From: an uncultured Brevibacillus sp.
GTDB taxonomy: Bacteria > Bacillota > Bacilli > Brevibacillales > Brevibacillaceae
Assembly (NCBI RefSeq): GCF_947502445.1
Contig: NZ_CANMZW010000003.1
Span: 248,001 to 312,000 of the forward strand
Length of the DNA: 64,000 nt
Reading direction: 5' to 3'
In this document: positions 8,901-16,888 of the stretch, in pieces
How the letters are laid out: each line of letters begins with the position of its first letter
How positions within the stretch are numbered: position 1 is the stretch's first letter
The notes under the pieces: model-generated
What the model was told of the DNA's origin: nothing
Seen by the model: the letters and a program-made list of their open reading frames with translations, nothing else
The model's database searches: none
Translations under genes and position numbers: made by a program

Positions 8901-10016
8901 TTAGGCTTTTAGTTGCTCGGGATTGAGGCACGCAAGCTCCGGAATGACAAAACGGCCATCCTTGCGAATCAACACGCCGTCAAACCAGATTTCTCCTCCG
9001 CCCCATTCTGGGCGTTGAATCGATACCATGTCCCAGTGTACAGACGATTTGTTGCCATTATACGCTTCGTCATAGCACTGACCAGGTGTAAAGTGAAAAC
9101 TGCCATCAATTTTCTCGTCAAATAAAATGTCTTTCATTGGATTGCGGATGAAAGGATTTACCCCGATCGCAAATTCTCCAATAAAACGTGCTCCCTCGTC
9201 TGTATCAAGAATCTCGTTTAGTCGTTTCGTATCGTTCGCAGTTGCCTCTACAATTTTACCGTCTTTAAATGTCAGACGTACATTTTCAAACGTAAAGCCT
9301 TGGTAAGGTGTAGGGGCATTATGCGTAATAGTTCCGTTTACGGAATCTTTTACAGGCGCCGTGTATACTTCTCCATCAGGAATATTGCGAAGCCCTGCAC
9401 ATTTCACAGCCGGAATATCCTTAATAGAGAACGTCAAATCGGTTTCTGGACCAACCAGGCGTACTTCATCTGTCCGATTCATCAAATCAACCAAGCTATC
9501 CATTGCTTTGTCCATTTTGGCATAATCGAGATTACAAACCTGGAAGTAAAAATCTTCAAAGGCTGCCGTCGACATGTTTGCCAATTGTGCCATTGACGGG
9601 TTCGGATAGCGCAGCACGACCCATTTTGTATGTGGTACGCGAACATTCATGACAGGCAACTCGTACAGACGCGAGTACATTCCCAGCTTGTCAGCAGGAA
9701 CATCCGCCATTTCATTGATATTGCTTGCAGCACGGATTCCGATATACCCATCCATTTGTTTCATGAGGGCTACCTCGTTCTCCGCCATTACTTTCAATTG
9801 CTCTTCATTGCAATTCATCGCCAGCTCACGGCTCAGCGCCGGATTAATCACCTGTACAAAAGGGCTGCCTCCAGCTTTGTAAATTTCGCGAACCAGGGCC
9901 GCTACCAATTCAGGTGTTTCCCCTTTCGCGTTAATCAACACTTTCTCTCCTGGTTGTACTCTTACAGAATAGTTAACCAGGTTATATGCCAATTGCTCCA
10001 AGCGAGAGTCTCTCAT
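8901..10016 (-). CDS. ampS: M29 family metallo-aminopeptidase
   Basis: A 371-residue cytosolic aminopeptidase of the M29 (thermophilic aminopeptidase T/AmpS) family, which removes N-terminal residues using two metal ions. The protein starts with DSRLEQLAYNLVNYSVRVQPGE, the family hallmark. Metal-ligand candidates are the Glu of GEFAIGVNP and the His and Asp of SSVHWDMV near the C-terminus. The ATG at 10016 follows AAAGGGTG by about 9 bases; a GTG at 10025 overlaps that site. A single gene, with no visible partner. Confidence 0.92.
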   Translation of the reverse strand: MRDSRLEQLAYNLVNYSVRVQPGEKVLINAKGETPELVAALVREIYKAGGSPFVQVINPALSRELAMNCNEEQLKVMAENEVALMKQMDGYIGIRAASNINEMADVPADKLGMYSRLYELPVMNVRVPHTKWVVLRYPNPSMAQLANMSTAAFEDFYFQVCNLDYAKMDKAMDSLVDLMNRTDEVRLVGPETDLTFSIKDIPAVKCAGLRNIPDGEVYTAPVKDSVNGTITHNAPTPYQGFTFENVRLTFKDGKIVEATANDTKRLNEILDTDEGARFIGEFAIGVNPFIRNPMKDILFDEKIDGSFHFTPGQCYDEAYNGNKSSVHWDMVSIQRPEWGGGEIWFDGVLIRKDGRFVIPELACLNPEQLKA

Positions 10017-10150
10017 CCATGACACACCCTTTTTAAATTTTCTGATTTCCTTATGTATTTTTACTGATAAATGTTAAAAAGTCAATAAAATATATTTTAT
10101 CGATCTCGCAATATCAAAGCGTCTTCATGTGAAATAGTCCGATTGAAACA

Positions 10151-10190
10151 AAAAAACGCTTTGTCCTTCAAAAGGAGCAAAGCGTTTTTA
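10151..10190 (-). terminator. Terminator of the MPGEDE-repeat protein gene
   Basis: AAAACGCTTTG and CAAAGCGTTTT form the stem, with flanking A and T runs. Confidence 0.88.
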
Positions 10191-10198
10191 TCCATATC

Positions 10199-10795
10199 TT
10201 ACTTGTCGTTATCAGCTGCTGGAGGCATCAAAGACCACCCTGTGCGATTTGCAAGATCTTGTGTCGCATTACGGCCCACCGTAATGGTCTCATCTTCGCC
10301 TGGCATAGCGTTCCAGCCAGATGCTGGTGCCACTACTGGCGTAGAGTTTGGTGCTATAACCACGTATTCGTCTTCACCTGGCATTGCTGCCCAGCCAGAC
10401 GCTGGTGCAAAAACAGGAGTTTTGTCTCCGAGCACTACAAATTGGTCTTCAGCTGGCATGAAAATCCAACCACTACCTGGTGCATAAACATATTGATATC
10501 CATTAACACTTACGAATTGATCTTCGCCTGGCATTGCTGCCCAACCGGACGCTGGAGCTACGACATTTCCTTGTTTGTCACTGATGATCACATACTCGTC
10601 TTCACCTGGCATGATGAACCCGCCAGCTGCCGGGCTAGTTGGCTGATTTACAGGTGCAACAGTTGTGGCAGGTGCTGCTGTCGTAGTGGAAGCATCTGTC
10701 GTAGGAACAGTCGCTTCCTCTGCACAGGCCGCTTGTGCAAACAATGCTCCGCTCAAAATCAAAGTTCCCATCATTAATGTGCTGCTCTTTCTCAT
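10199..10795 (-). CDS. Secreted protein made of 25-residue MPGEDE/APASGW repeats
   Basis: A 198-residue exported protein. Residues 1-25 are a signal peptide with likely cleavage after AQAACA; there is no lipobox. A Thr/Ala/Pro-rich linker follows to about residue 58. The rest is five repeats of about 25 residues with the consensus MPGEDEYVVI - variable 8-10 - VAPASGW, and a short sixth start (SLMPPAADN). Each unit has the look of two short beta strands ended by a conserved Trp. I do not recognise the family and there are no catalytic motifs. ATG at 10795 has GGGAGTG about 8 bases upstream. It may be a surface or matrix protein, or a binding protein; that is inference. Confidence 0.8.
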   Translation of the reverse strand: MRKSSTLMMGTLILSGALFAQAACAEEATVPTTDASTTTAAPATTVAPVNQPTSPAAGGFIMPGEDEYVIISDKQGNVVAPASGWAAMPGEDQFVSVNGYQYVYAPGSGWIFMPAEDQFVVLGDKTPVFAPASGWAAMPGEDEYVVIAPNSTPVVAPASGWNAMPGEDETITVGRNATQDLANRTGWSLMPPAADNDK

Positions 10796-10870
10796 ATGTG
10801 TACACTCCCATTCCCGTAGTACACACATTGTCTGCTGAAATGTCCCCCACCTGCTAACCTGACGGCATCG

Positions 10871-11299
10871 CTACATGCATTGCTTCATTTTCCTAAGAAA
10901 ATGAGTAAACTGTTCCAACTCGTCGTCGCTTAGGTTTTCCATCAGCTTTCCAATAAGCGCTCTTCTTTGGCACAATAGATCCTCCAGCAACGGAAGTCCT
11001 TTTTGCGACAGATTGACCCACACTACGCGCCGATCCTCCTCGTCACGCACCCGGTCAACATAACCAGCCTTGACGAGTCGATTTAGTGCAATTGTGGTTG
11101 CACTGTTGGATTGCTTCAGAATAGTCGCCAGTTCAGATACTGTACTTCGCCCTTTTTGATGAAGCACACGTAGCAAAATAAATTGCTTCGGACTGATCTG
11201 CTCTTCTTCTTCCAGCCAATGGCTGATAAAAAAGCGAGCCATCTCGACAAATACTCGATCCAGTTCCTCAATTTTACTGGCGCGGGACATGTCGCTCAC
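10871..11299 (-). CDS. MarR-family transcriptional regulator
   Basis: A 142-residue winged-helix DNA-binding protein that works as a dimer. The MarR signature DEEDRRVVWVNLSQKG (wing) lies at about residues 85-100, with the recognition helix SNSATTIALNRLVKAGYV before it. Such proteins often repress their own and neighbouring genes and respond to small phenolic ligands or oxidants. The GTG start at 11299 has AGGTGA just upstream; an ATG at 11290 is possible but poorly spaced. A palindrome in the 391-base upstream region (TTTTACTRTAAAA, two copies) may be its operator. Confidence 0.92.
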   Translation of the reverse strand: MSDMSRASKIEELDRVFVEMARFFISHWLEEEEQISPKQFILLRVLHQKGRSTVSELATILKQSNSATTIALNRLVKAGYVDRVRDEEDRRVVWVNLSQKGLPLLEDLLCQRRALIGKLMENLSDDELEQFTHFLRKMKQCM

Positions 11300-11337
11300 A
11301 TCATCACCTATTTTCAGAAAGTAAATAATAGAAGTAC

Positions 11338-11350
11338 TTTTACTATAAAA
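11338..11350. promoter_or_regulatory. Possible MarR operator, copy 1
   Basis: TTTTACTATAAAA, an inverted repeat TTTTA-CTA-TAAAA, lies about 40 bases upstream of the marR-type gene, where a self-operator would be expected. The same 13-mer with one change recurs at 11452. Confidence 0.35.
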
Positions 11351-11451
11351 CTATATATCCTAAGCACATGAAGAGCAATAGAACTCTTCAAATTATTTAC
11401 TAAATTGATAGGTATGTATGAACGAAAGACAAAGTGTTTACTACTTAATAT

Positions 11452-11464
11452 TTTTACTGTAAAA
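11452..11464. promoter_or_regulatory. Possible MarR operator, copy 2
   Basis: TTTTACTGTAAAA is a perfect 6-1-6 inverted repeat that differs by one base from the copy at 11338. It lies in the long spacer between the marR-type gene and the signal peptidase gene, which otherwise shows only AT-rich DNA and the signal peptidase promoter region. Confidence 0.35.
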
Positions 11465-11608
11465 CCTCTTAGCAACATCATCTTACCTCAAACAGGAAAA
11501 ACTGACAATAGCCGATGATGGCAAATTCGTGACCAAACTTTTTAGCACTGAGAAAATCAATTCCATCTATTTCCTTGAATCTTCTTTCGTATCCATTCGT
11601 AAAGCATG

Positions 11609-11614
11609 TATAAT
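11609..11614 (+). promoter_or_regulatory. Likely -10 element of the signal peptidase promoter
   Basis: A perfect TATAAT preceded directly by TG, about 77 bases before the start codon. No convincing -35 box is seen at 17 bases (the sequence there reads TTCGTA), so this is only a partial promoter match. Confidence 0.4.
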
Positions 11615-11690
11615 AAAAGGGCAGTTTCGGACGTTGATACCTTTGTCCAAGCGTGAATCCCAGAAACTACATACATAGGAGAACAAGTCT

Positions 11691-12251
11691 ATGGAACAAA
11701 CCAAAAGTACGACGAAATGGAAAAGTGAATTGCTTGATTGGTTAAAATCATTTGTCTTGATTGGCGGCTTGACTGCCTTTATCTACGTGTTCGTGATGGC
11801 TCCATACGTCGTTCAGGGACGTTCGATGGAGAGCACGTTGCATGACCGCGAGCGTGTCATCGTCAACAAAGCCATTTATTATTTGAAGGATCCAAAGCCT
11901 GGCGACATTGTGATTATTCATCCTGATGCAAGCGGAGACAACTGGATTAAACGGGTCGTTGCTGTAGCGGGGGATACGGTGGAGGCAAAGGATGATCAGC
12001 TGTACGTGAACGGAAAGCCACTGGGCGAGGAATACTTGACTGCCAACAAGCTGAAAGCTTCCGCAGCCGGTGTAACGCTAACCGAAGATTTTGATCCGAT
12101 CACCATTCCTGAAGGCAGTGTTTTTGTGATGGGAGACAACCGAAACAACAGCATGGACAGCCGTGTAATCGGCCCTGTAAAGCTGGATCATGTCGTTGGT
12201 CGCGCTGAAGTCGTTTATTGGCCGTTAACGGATATTCGCCTTCCTCATTAA
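11691..12251 (+). CDS. sipS: Signal peptidase I
   Basis: Cleaves signal peptides from exported proteins on the outer face of the membrane. The 186-residue protein has one N-terminal membrane anchor (about residues 17-40), then the catalytic Ser45 in QGRSMEST and the general base Lys87 in WIKRVVAVAGD, plus the C-terminal MGDNRNNSMDSR motif. The single anchor is typical of Gram-positive SipS/T/U type enzymes. An AGGAGAAC site precedes the ATG at 11691. Bacillales have several paralogues, so which one this matches is not decided here. Confidence 0.96.
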   Translation: MEQTKSTTKWKSELLDWLKSFVLIGGLTAFIYVFVMAPYVVQGRSMESTLHDRERVIVNKAIYYLKDPKPGDIVIIHPDASGDNWIKRVVAVAGDTVEAKDDQLYVNGKPLGEEYLTANKLKASAAGVTLTEDFDPITIPEGSVFVMGDNRNNSMDSRVIGPVKLDHVVGRAEVVYWPLTDIRLPH

Positions 12252-12267
12252 AAAATGAAAATCAAGC

Positions 12268-12296
12268 AAAAAAGCCGCTCTTCGTGAGCGGCTTTT
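12268..12296. terminator. Bidirectional terminator between signal peptidase and carboxypeptidase genes
   Basis: AAAAGCCGCTC and GAGCGGCTTTT around a TTCGT loop, serving both converging genes. Confidence 0.9.
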
Positions 12297-12314
12297 GATT
12301 GTGTAACAGCAGTT

Positions 12315-13163
12315 TTACTGCTTTTGGGCGGTGCCATCCTCAGACAAATAATCCTCAAGTGTGATACCTTTCGCCATGATTTCTTGCGCCATCTCTTTGC
12401 CGACGTATCGCAAATGCCATGGTTCATAGGAATAGCCCGTGATGACTTCCTTCCCCTTTAAATAGCGAATAATGAAGCCACAATCGGCACTGTGCGCTGC
12501 CAGCCATTGCCCTTCCGGGGTATCACCAAATGGCTCCTCTAAGCGTGTTTTCGCATCTGCTCCAGACACGTCCATCGCCAGACCCGTCTGATGCTCGCTT
12601 TTGCCCGGGACTGCGCTATATGCTGCGGCGTGCTCTGCTCCTTGCGTTTTCACATACGTTTCATAAAGCGATCTTTGCGTTTTGTAGGATCGATATCCAG
12701 ATACAGCATAAAGTTCAATTCCATCCAGCTGCGCTTTGGCAAATAACTCCTCCAGCGCTTTTGCTGCTTCAGCACGCATGAAGCGCTTTTCTACCTTTTC
12801 ATCAAAAGGAAAGGGTACATTTGGCTCAACCAGATCTGGTGGAATATAATCAGCCGGCAAGGCTCTTTGCTTGTTCACTACCACGGACAACTCAGTCGGG
12901 TTTGTAACCGTTGGAACACCCTCCACCATCGTAATCGTTTCTTGTAGTGACGGGGGCTTCCGTATACCCGGCTCCTCTTGTTGTGACGAAGGCGTCGTAT
13001 TCTCTGATCCTTCTGATGACGCGCCGTTTGCTGGAGCTGACGGTTGAGCTTGCTGATCCCCGCTAGAGAGCAATTTAGCTAAAGACGGGGCTTCACATCC
13101 ACTAAGTAGGGCTACGGATAGTACGGCTGCGACAGCAAGTCCGGTAGTGCGATTCTTGTTCAT
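12315..13163 (-). CDS. VanY-like D-alanyl-D-alanine carboxypeptidase lipoprotein
   Basis: A 282-residue M15B peptidase that trims the terminal D-Ala of peptidoglycan stem peptides at the outer membrane face. The N-terminus is a lipoprotein signal with lipobox LLSGC (Cys at about residue 22), then a Ser/Pro/Gln-rich spacer to about residue 70. The zinc-binding motifs are SEHQTGLAMDVS and EPWHLRYVG. The ATG at 13163 follows an AGGAGGA site. The lgt product of this window would acylate it. A single gene between two other minus-strand units. Confidence 0.93.
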   Translation of the reverse strand: MNKNRTTGLAVAAVLSVALLSGCEAPSLAKLLSSGDQQAQPSAPANGASSEGSENTTPSSQQEEPGIRKPPSLQETITMVEGVPTVTNPTELSVVVNKQRALPADYIPPDLVEPNVPFPFDEKVEKRFMRAEAAKALEELFAKAQLDGIELYAVSGYRSYKTQRSLYETYVKTQGAEHAAAYSAVPGKSEHQTGLAMDVSGADAKTRLEEPFGDTPEGQWLAAHSADCGFIIRYLKGKEVITGYSYEPWHLRYVGKEMAQEIMAKGITLEDYLSEDGTAQKQ

Positions 13164-13259
13164 GCTTTTATCCTCCTGGTTCCATACAGACACATACGTT
13201 CTGCTATACCTTACCACGGAGTCGACCAAAAAAATAGCATGGATTGTTGATCATTTTAC

Positions 13260-14138
13260 TCAGCTATTTTGTGAGGCGAGAGTCCTGATGAGCTGCGGGA
13301 GCCAGGAATCCAAGGTTCTGAAAGAAAATCCTGCTTCGCCAGCTTTTCCGTTATCCATGTAAAATGATCCGGGAAAACCGTACGGGGAAGTATCTTCCTC
13401 CGCCGTTTTTTCCTGTAGGATCGCTGGTTTTCCTACAGCATCCTCGATCTCATCCATCAGGGCATTTAGCCGAATCGTACCATGTGAGCATGCGTTCACA
13501 GGCCCCTCCAGCTCCACTGTTCCAGCCCATTGCAAAAATTCAGCAGCTTCCTGTGCATGTATAAAGCACATAATCGCCTCAGGATTTACCATACCAATCG
13601 GACGACCCTCGCTCACATGCTCAACGTGAAAATGAAGCCTTCTCGTGTAATCATCCTCTGCAAGCACGATCGGGAAGCGAGCAGCAATGACAGGAAATGC
13701 TTGCTGTTGAAAAAAGACCGCTTCTGCCTGACGCTTGCCCTCTTGATACGAAACCTCTTCTTTCGGTGCTGGGACAATGGGATACGTGTACGGATCAAAA
13801 TCCTCTTCCTTCAGACTCTCTGGCGAGAGATCATAAACAGACAAAGTAGAAGTCAGTATATAACGTCCAACGCGCCCCCGGAACGCTTCACACGCATCGA
13901 GAGCATTTTGGGAGGAGTAGCAAATATTATCGTAGATGACATCCCAGTCTTCAGAGCCAAGTGTTGCCAAGGAATGGACATCATCCCGATCTACCTTCAC
14001 TCGCTTCACCTGCGGTGGAAGATCAGCGTCGGTCAATCCTCTCGTCGCCACAGTCACTTCCACGCCTGACTCCACCAAAAGCTGGACAAGTCTTTTGCCG
14101 AAAAATCGGGTTCCCCCAAGAACAAGAACTTTTTTCAT
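13260..14138 (-). CDS. NAD(P)-dependent epimerase/dehydratase family protein
   Basis: A 292-residue extended short-chain dehydrogenase. The Rossmann start VLVLGGTRFFGKRL binds the nucleotide; the catalytic set is Ser/Thr in STLSVYDLS and the YxxxK pair in YQEGKRQAE. It resembles sugar-nucleotide epimerase-like proteins, but no substrate can be named. It stands alone, with no sugar biosynthesis genes beside it. The ATG at 14138 follows a GGAGAGTGG-like site. Confidence 0.87.
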   Translation of the reverse strand: MKKVLVLGGTRFFGKRLVQLLVESGVEVTVATRGLTDADLPPQVKRVKVDRDDVHSLATLGSEDWDVIYDNICYSSQNALDACEAFRGRVGRYILTSTLSVYDLSPESLKEEDFDPYTYPIVPAPKEEVSYQEGKRQAEAVFFQQQAFPVIAARFPIVLAEDDYTRRLHFHVEHVSEGRPIGMVNPEAIMCFIHAQEAAEFLQWAGTVELEGPVNACSHGTIRLNALMDEIEDAVGKPAILQEKTAEEDTSPYGFPGSFYMDNGKAGEAGFSFRTLDSWLPQLIRTLASQNS

Positions 14139-14240
14139 TTTGCCACTCTCCCATCCATTGTTTTCCTTTTCTATATATACTTCTACTCCTCATGGATAGG
14201 ACCTGCATTTTTCATACAACACCGCCAAAGAAGAGAACAC

Positions 14241-14283
14241 AAAAAAACTCTTCTAGCAAAACATGCAGTCTAGCCAGAAGAGT
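14241..14283 (-). terminator. Terminator of the coiled-coil/phosphodiester glycosidase operon
   Basis: ACTCTTCT and AGAAGAGT arms with a run of T on the minus strand. Confidence 0.82.
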
Positions 14284-14309
14284 GAATGCAGCCATTCTAT
14301 TTTGATTCT

Positions 14310-15380
14310 TTATGGCATAATAACCAGATTGCTTACAACAGATCGTTCATTTCCACCTGAAGGCTTATTCATCAGCTTACCGTTATAGTAAAAAGCACTG
14401 GAGCCTCCACCATCGAGATTAAACGCATCGACAACATGGAATTCCTGCAATTTTTTCTGTGCTTCCTCCAAGGTTACCCCTTTACTCCAGCCCTCTCGTC
14501 TGCCATCAATCACAATCAACAGCAAATCGCCGTTGTCGAAGTGACCGATTAGAGTCCGTGGATGGCGCGTATTTGCCCAGTCACGAGGAATTGGGAGACG
14601 CTTACCGTCCTGTAAAAGTCGCGGCAGGAAGCTGGCTCCTTGTAAAATGCCCTGTTGCTTGATTTGCGCTTCGGTTGTGATATTGGCCCCAACCAGATGG
14701 CCCTTGTTGTTGAAGCCGACAAAGCTCAATTTTTTATCGGTTGAAAAGTTGCGAATCTTTCCATCAACAACGGTAATACCGAGGGGTGTCACATTGCCCT
14801 GCTTGTCCGTCATGAAACCACCGGCATTAATGGCGAGGATGGCTCCAGTCCGTTTCCCAGCATGACTTGTCTTTTCACCCTTGCTCTTCACCGAATTGTT
14901 TGCCAGGACCATTTTTAGCGCATTCGGGTCCTTCAGTCGTACCTTTGCCATATAGCCACGGTACCCCGCCTCTTCCAGCGAGTACACTTTTACAGTAGAT
15001 TTGTTCCCAAAGGATTGTCCGATCGGATTCCCCAGCATTTTGGAAAGAATCGAATCCAGCACATCAGCAGACTTTTGTGTTTGCGATTTACTGTCAGCTA
15101 ACAAATTACCAATGTTGTTATTTTGCTGCTCGTAATCCTTCTGTTCTTTTTCGGATTCGGCACGGATGTCTTCAATGAGAAATTCGACACTCCTCAACTG
15201 CGTTTTAGTAGCGTAGATTTGCTCTCCAATCGCATCTGCCTGCTCCTTTGTTTGCTGGGTAGGCAGCTTTAAGCGATCCAACTGGAGCTTGTCAACCGGA
15301 TTCGCCTGCGAAAAAGCTACCAGAAACCCGACAGCGGGTGCCAACAAAAAAGCGAAAAAACGATTTATGTTACCAAGCAC
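14310..15380 (-). CDS. Phosphodiester glycosidase (NAGPA) domain protein with coiled coil
   Basis: A 356-residue exported or membrane-anchored protein. A hydrophobic segment at about residues 8-26 is followed by a coiled-coil region to about residue 120, then a NAGPA-type domain with the motifs AINAGGFMTDKQGN, VIDGRREGWSKGVTLEE, NLDGGGSSAF and ERSVVSNLVI. This domain is found in the enzyme that uncovers mannose-6-phosphate and in bacterial wall or polysaccharide proteins; here a wall-glycan role is inferred. I chose GTG at 15380, nine bases after GGAGG; ATG 15389 abuts that site. It overlaps the upstream gene by 11 bases. Confidence 0.86.
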   Translation of the reverse strand: MLGNINRFFAFLLAPAVGFLVAFSQANPVDKLQLDRLKLPTQQTKEQADAIGEQIYATKTQLRSVEFLIEDIRAESEKEQKDYEQQNNNIGNLLADSKSQTQKSADVLDSILSKMLGNPIGQSFGNKSTVKVYSLEEAGYRGYMAKVRLKDPNALKMVLANNSVKSKGEKTSHAGKRTGAILAINAGGFMTDKQGNVTPLGITVVDGKIRNFSTDKKLSFVGFNNKGHLVGANITTEAQIKQQGILQGASFLPRLLQDGKRLPIPRDWANTRHPRTLIGHFDNGDLLLIVIDGRREGWSKGVTLEEAQKKLQEFHVVDAFNLDGGGSSAFYYNGKLMNKPSGGNERSVVSNLVIMP

Positions 15381-15876
15381 GGGCAGCATCCTCCAGTTTT
15401 TTCAAAGATGCTTTCAAATCCACCAGTTGCTTGTTCAACTGATCAATTCGATCCTGAAGGGCCTCCTTGGTCTTATTCGTTCCTCCAATTGTCGCTCCAG
15501 TCAATTCCAAATCTTCTTCCAAATTCGTAAGTCCAGATTGCACATTTTTCATTTCATCCTGAACCAATGTCAATTGTTCGCCTAGCACTCGCACCTGTTT
15601 TTGGTTTTCTTCATGCACCTGTTGAATTTGCTGGTTCACAAATTGCTCCTGCTTGTCCAATGTATGAACGGCAAAAGCATAACCAGCATATGCGAGTCCT
15701 CCCCAGAGCAGAATAGCCAAAATCATAGGCAGCGGGGACCGCTTTCCTTCTGTCCGGGAGGGAAGCAACGCATTTAGCAACCCAGAACGTTTGCGTCGGC
15801 CTTCTTGTTTCCCATTTCCTGGGAGTGGCAAGCTGGTTGCTTGTGACGATGAAGCGGGCATATATTTATCGCTCAT
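15370..15876 (-). CDS. Membrane-anchored coiled-coil protein (168 aa)
   Basis: A single-pass membrane protein. Residues 1-45 are cytoplasmic and basic, one membrane segment spans about 50-70 (PMILAILLWGGLAYAGYAF), and the rest is a long coiled coil (EQFVNQQIQQVHEENQKQ onward) that would lie outside the cell. No family recognised. It is translationally coupled to the phosphodiester glycosidase gene, whose product also has a coiled coil next to its anchor, so the two probably pair. The ATG at 15876 has GGAGGGA just upstream. Confidence 0.8.
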   Translation of the reverse strand: MSDKYMPASSSQATSLPLPGNGKQEGRRKRSGLLNALLPSRTEGKRSPLPMILAILLWGGLAYAGYAFAVHTLDKQEQFVNQQIQQVHEENQKQVRVLGEQLTLVQDEMKNVQSGLTNLEEDLELTGATIGGTNKTKEALQDRIDQLNKQLVDLKASLKKLEDAARAW

Positions 15877-15979
15877 CGGCTCCCTCCTTCTTTCTGTGAC
15901 ATAGAGTAAGGTCTTATTATAACATACATCATATTTCGACAAGCTTTTTGCGGAATATTGGAAAAATGACGCGAAAATA

Positions 15980-16008
15980 AGTAAAACCGCCAAACTAGGC
16001 GGTTTTCG
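15980..16008 (-). terminator. Terminator of the RDD gene
   Basis: AAAACCGCC and GGCGGTTTT arms around a six-base loop. Confidence 0.85.
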
Positions 16009-16017
16009 TGGCAAAGC

Positions 16018-16839
16018 TTATTTTCCTAATTTCCATTCATCACGTAATTGGTTATAAAGTCCTTGCAAAAATAAGAGTGGATTCTCTCTTACCATCGCGA
16101 CTTCCTCCATGCCCAGCTTTTTGGACAACGTAGCAGCGATTTGTTGCCCCAGCTCTTGCTTCTTATCTTTGGAGAGGGAAGAAAGTCTGGAAATGAAGGT
16201 CGAGAGCAGCTGCCAGTCCTCCCGGGTAATCGCTTGCTTCTGCACTTCACTAAGGGATAACGGTTCCATGCTCACTTGTTCTTGCAGCTTTTTCATTCTT
16301 CTTTTTTGAAAGAACGATGGTGTTTGTCCGCTTTCCATGACGACAATTGTTCCTGCCACCAAGTCCCCGATACGCTTATCCCGGGGATGAAATAAAGAAA
16401 CGATCGCCCCGAGAAAATAGCCCGTGGGCAGCATATCGACGATACGAAACAAATTGCGAATCGCCGAGGACAAAAATGTAATGGGTTGACCATTGTCACG
16501 AATAACCCGAATCCCCAGCCATCGTTTCCCGACCGTCTGTCCGCCCCATAAAGCTTCTAAAAACAAGTAGTAGCCAAAATTGAGCACGAAAACAAAGAAT
16601 ATGGCGATGGCGATCGCATAATTTTCCGTTTCGAGGAAAAAAAGATCATTTTTCCCAAAGAAAACTATACTGAACAAAATAAATACAGTAAGATTAACCA
16701 AGAGCAGCAGTACCGTGTCGATGAGAAGTGCTACGGCGCGACTGCCTACACCAGCCGTCTGAAATCGCAGCATGACATGCTCTGGTGTGACGACAGAAGC
16801 TTCTCTCGTACTTTGATTCATCGGTGTCCAATCATTCAT
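16018..16839 (-). CDS. RDD-family membrane protein
   Basis: A 273-residue protein with an RDD domain in the first 180 residues: GVGSRAVALLIDTVLLLLV (Arg and Asp in the first membrane segment), WGGQTVGKRWLGIRVI, and DKRIGDLVAGTIVV. The C-terminal 90 residues are cytoplasmic and helical. The role of RDD proteins is largely unknown; some transport ions or act as membrane helpers. It is divergent from the SpoIIM-like gene 50 bases away and belongs by content to the MoxR/DUF58 cassette that follows. The ATG at 16839 follows GAAGGA by 7 bases. Confidence 0.88.
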   Translation of the reverse strand: MNDWTPMNQSTREASVVTPEHVMLRFQTAGVGSRAVALLIDTVLLLLVNLTVFILFSIVFFGKNDLFFLETENYAIAIAIFFVFVLNFGYYLFLEALWGGQTVGKRWLGIRVIRDNGQPITFLSSAIRNLFRIVDMLPTGYFLGAIVSLFHPRDKRIGDLVAGTIVVMESGQTPSFFQKRRMKKLQEQVSMEPLSLSEVQKQAITREDWQLLSTFISRLSSLSKDKKQELGQQIAATLSKKLGMEEVAMVRENPLLFLQGLYNQLRDEWKLGK

Positions 16840-16888
16840 CCCTTTTTCCTTCACCCTCTCGTTCCCTGTCTATAAAGGAGGAATTTTC

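Noticed and set aside
10199..10795. Consideration of the repeats as a CRISPR-like or satellite array
   Set aside because: The repeats are only similar at protein level, lie inside one open frame and lack identical DNA units and spacers.
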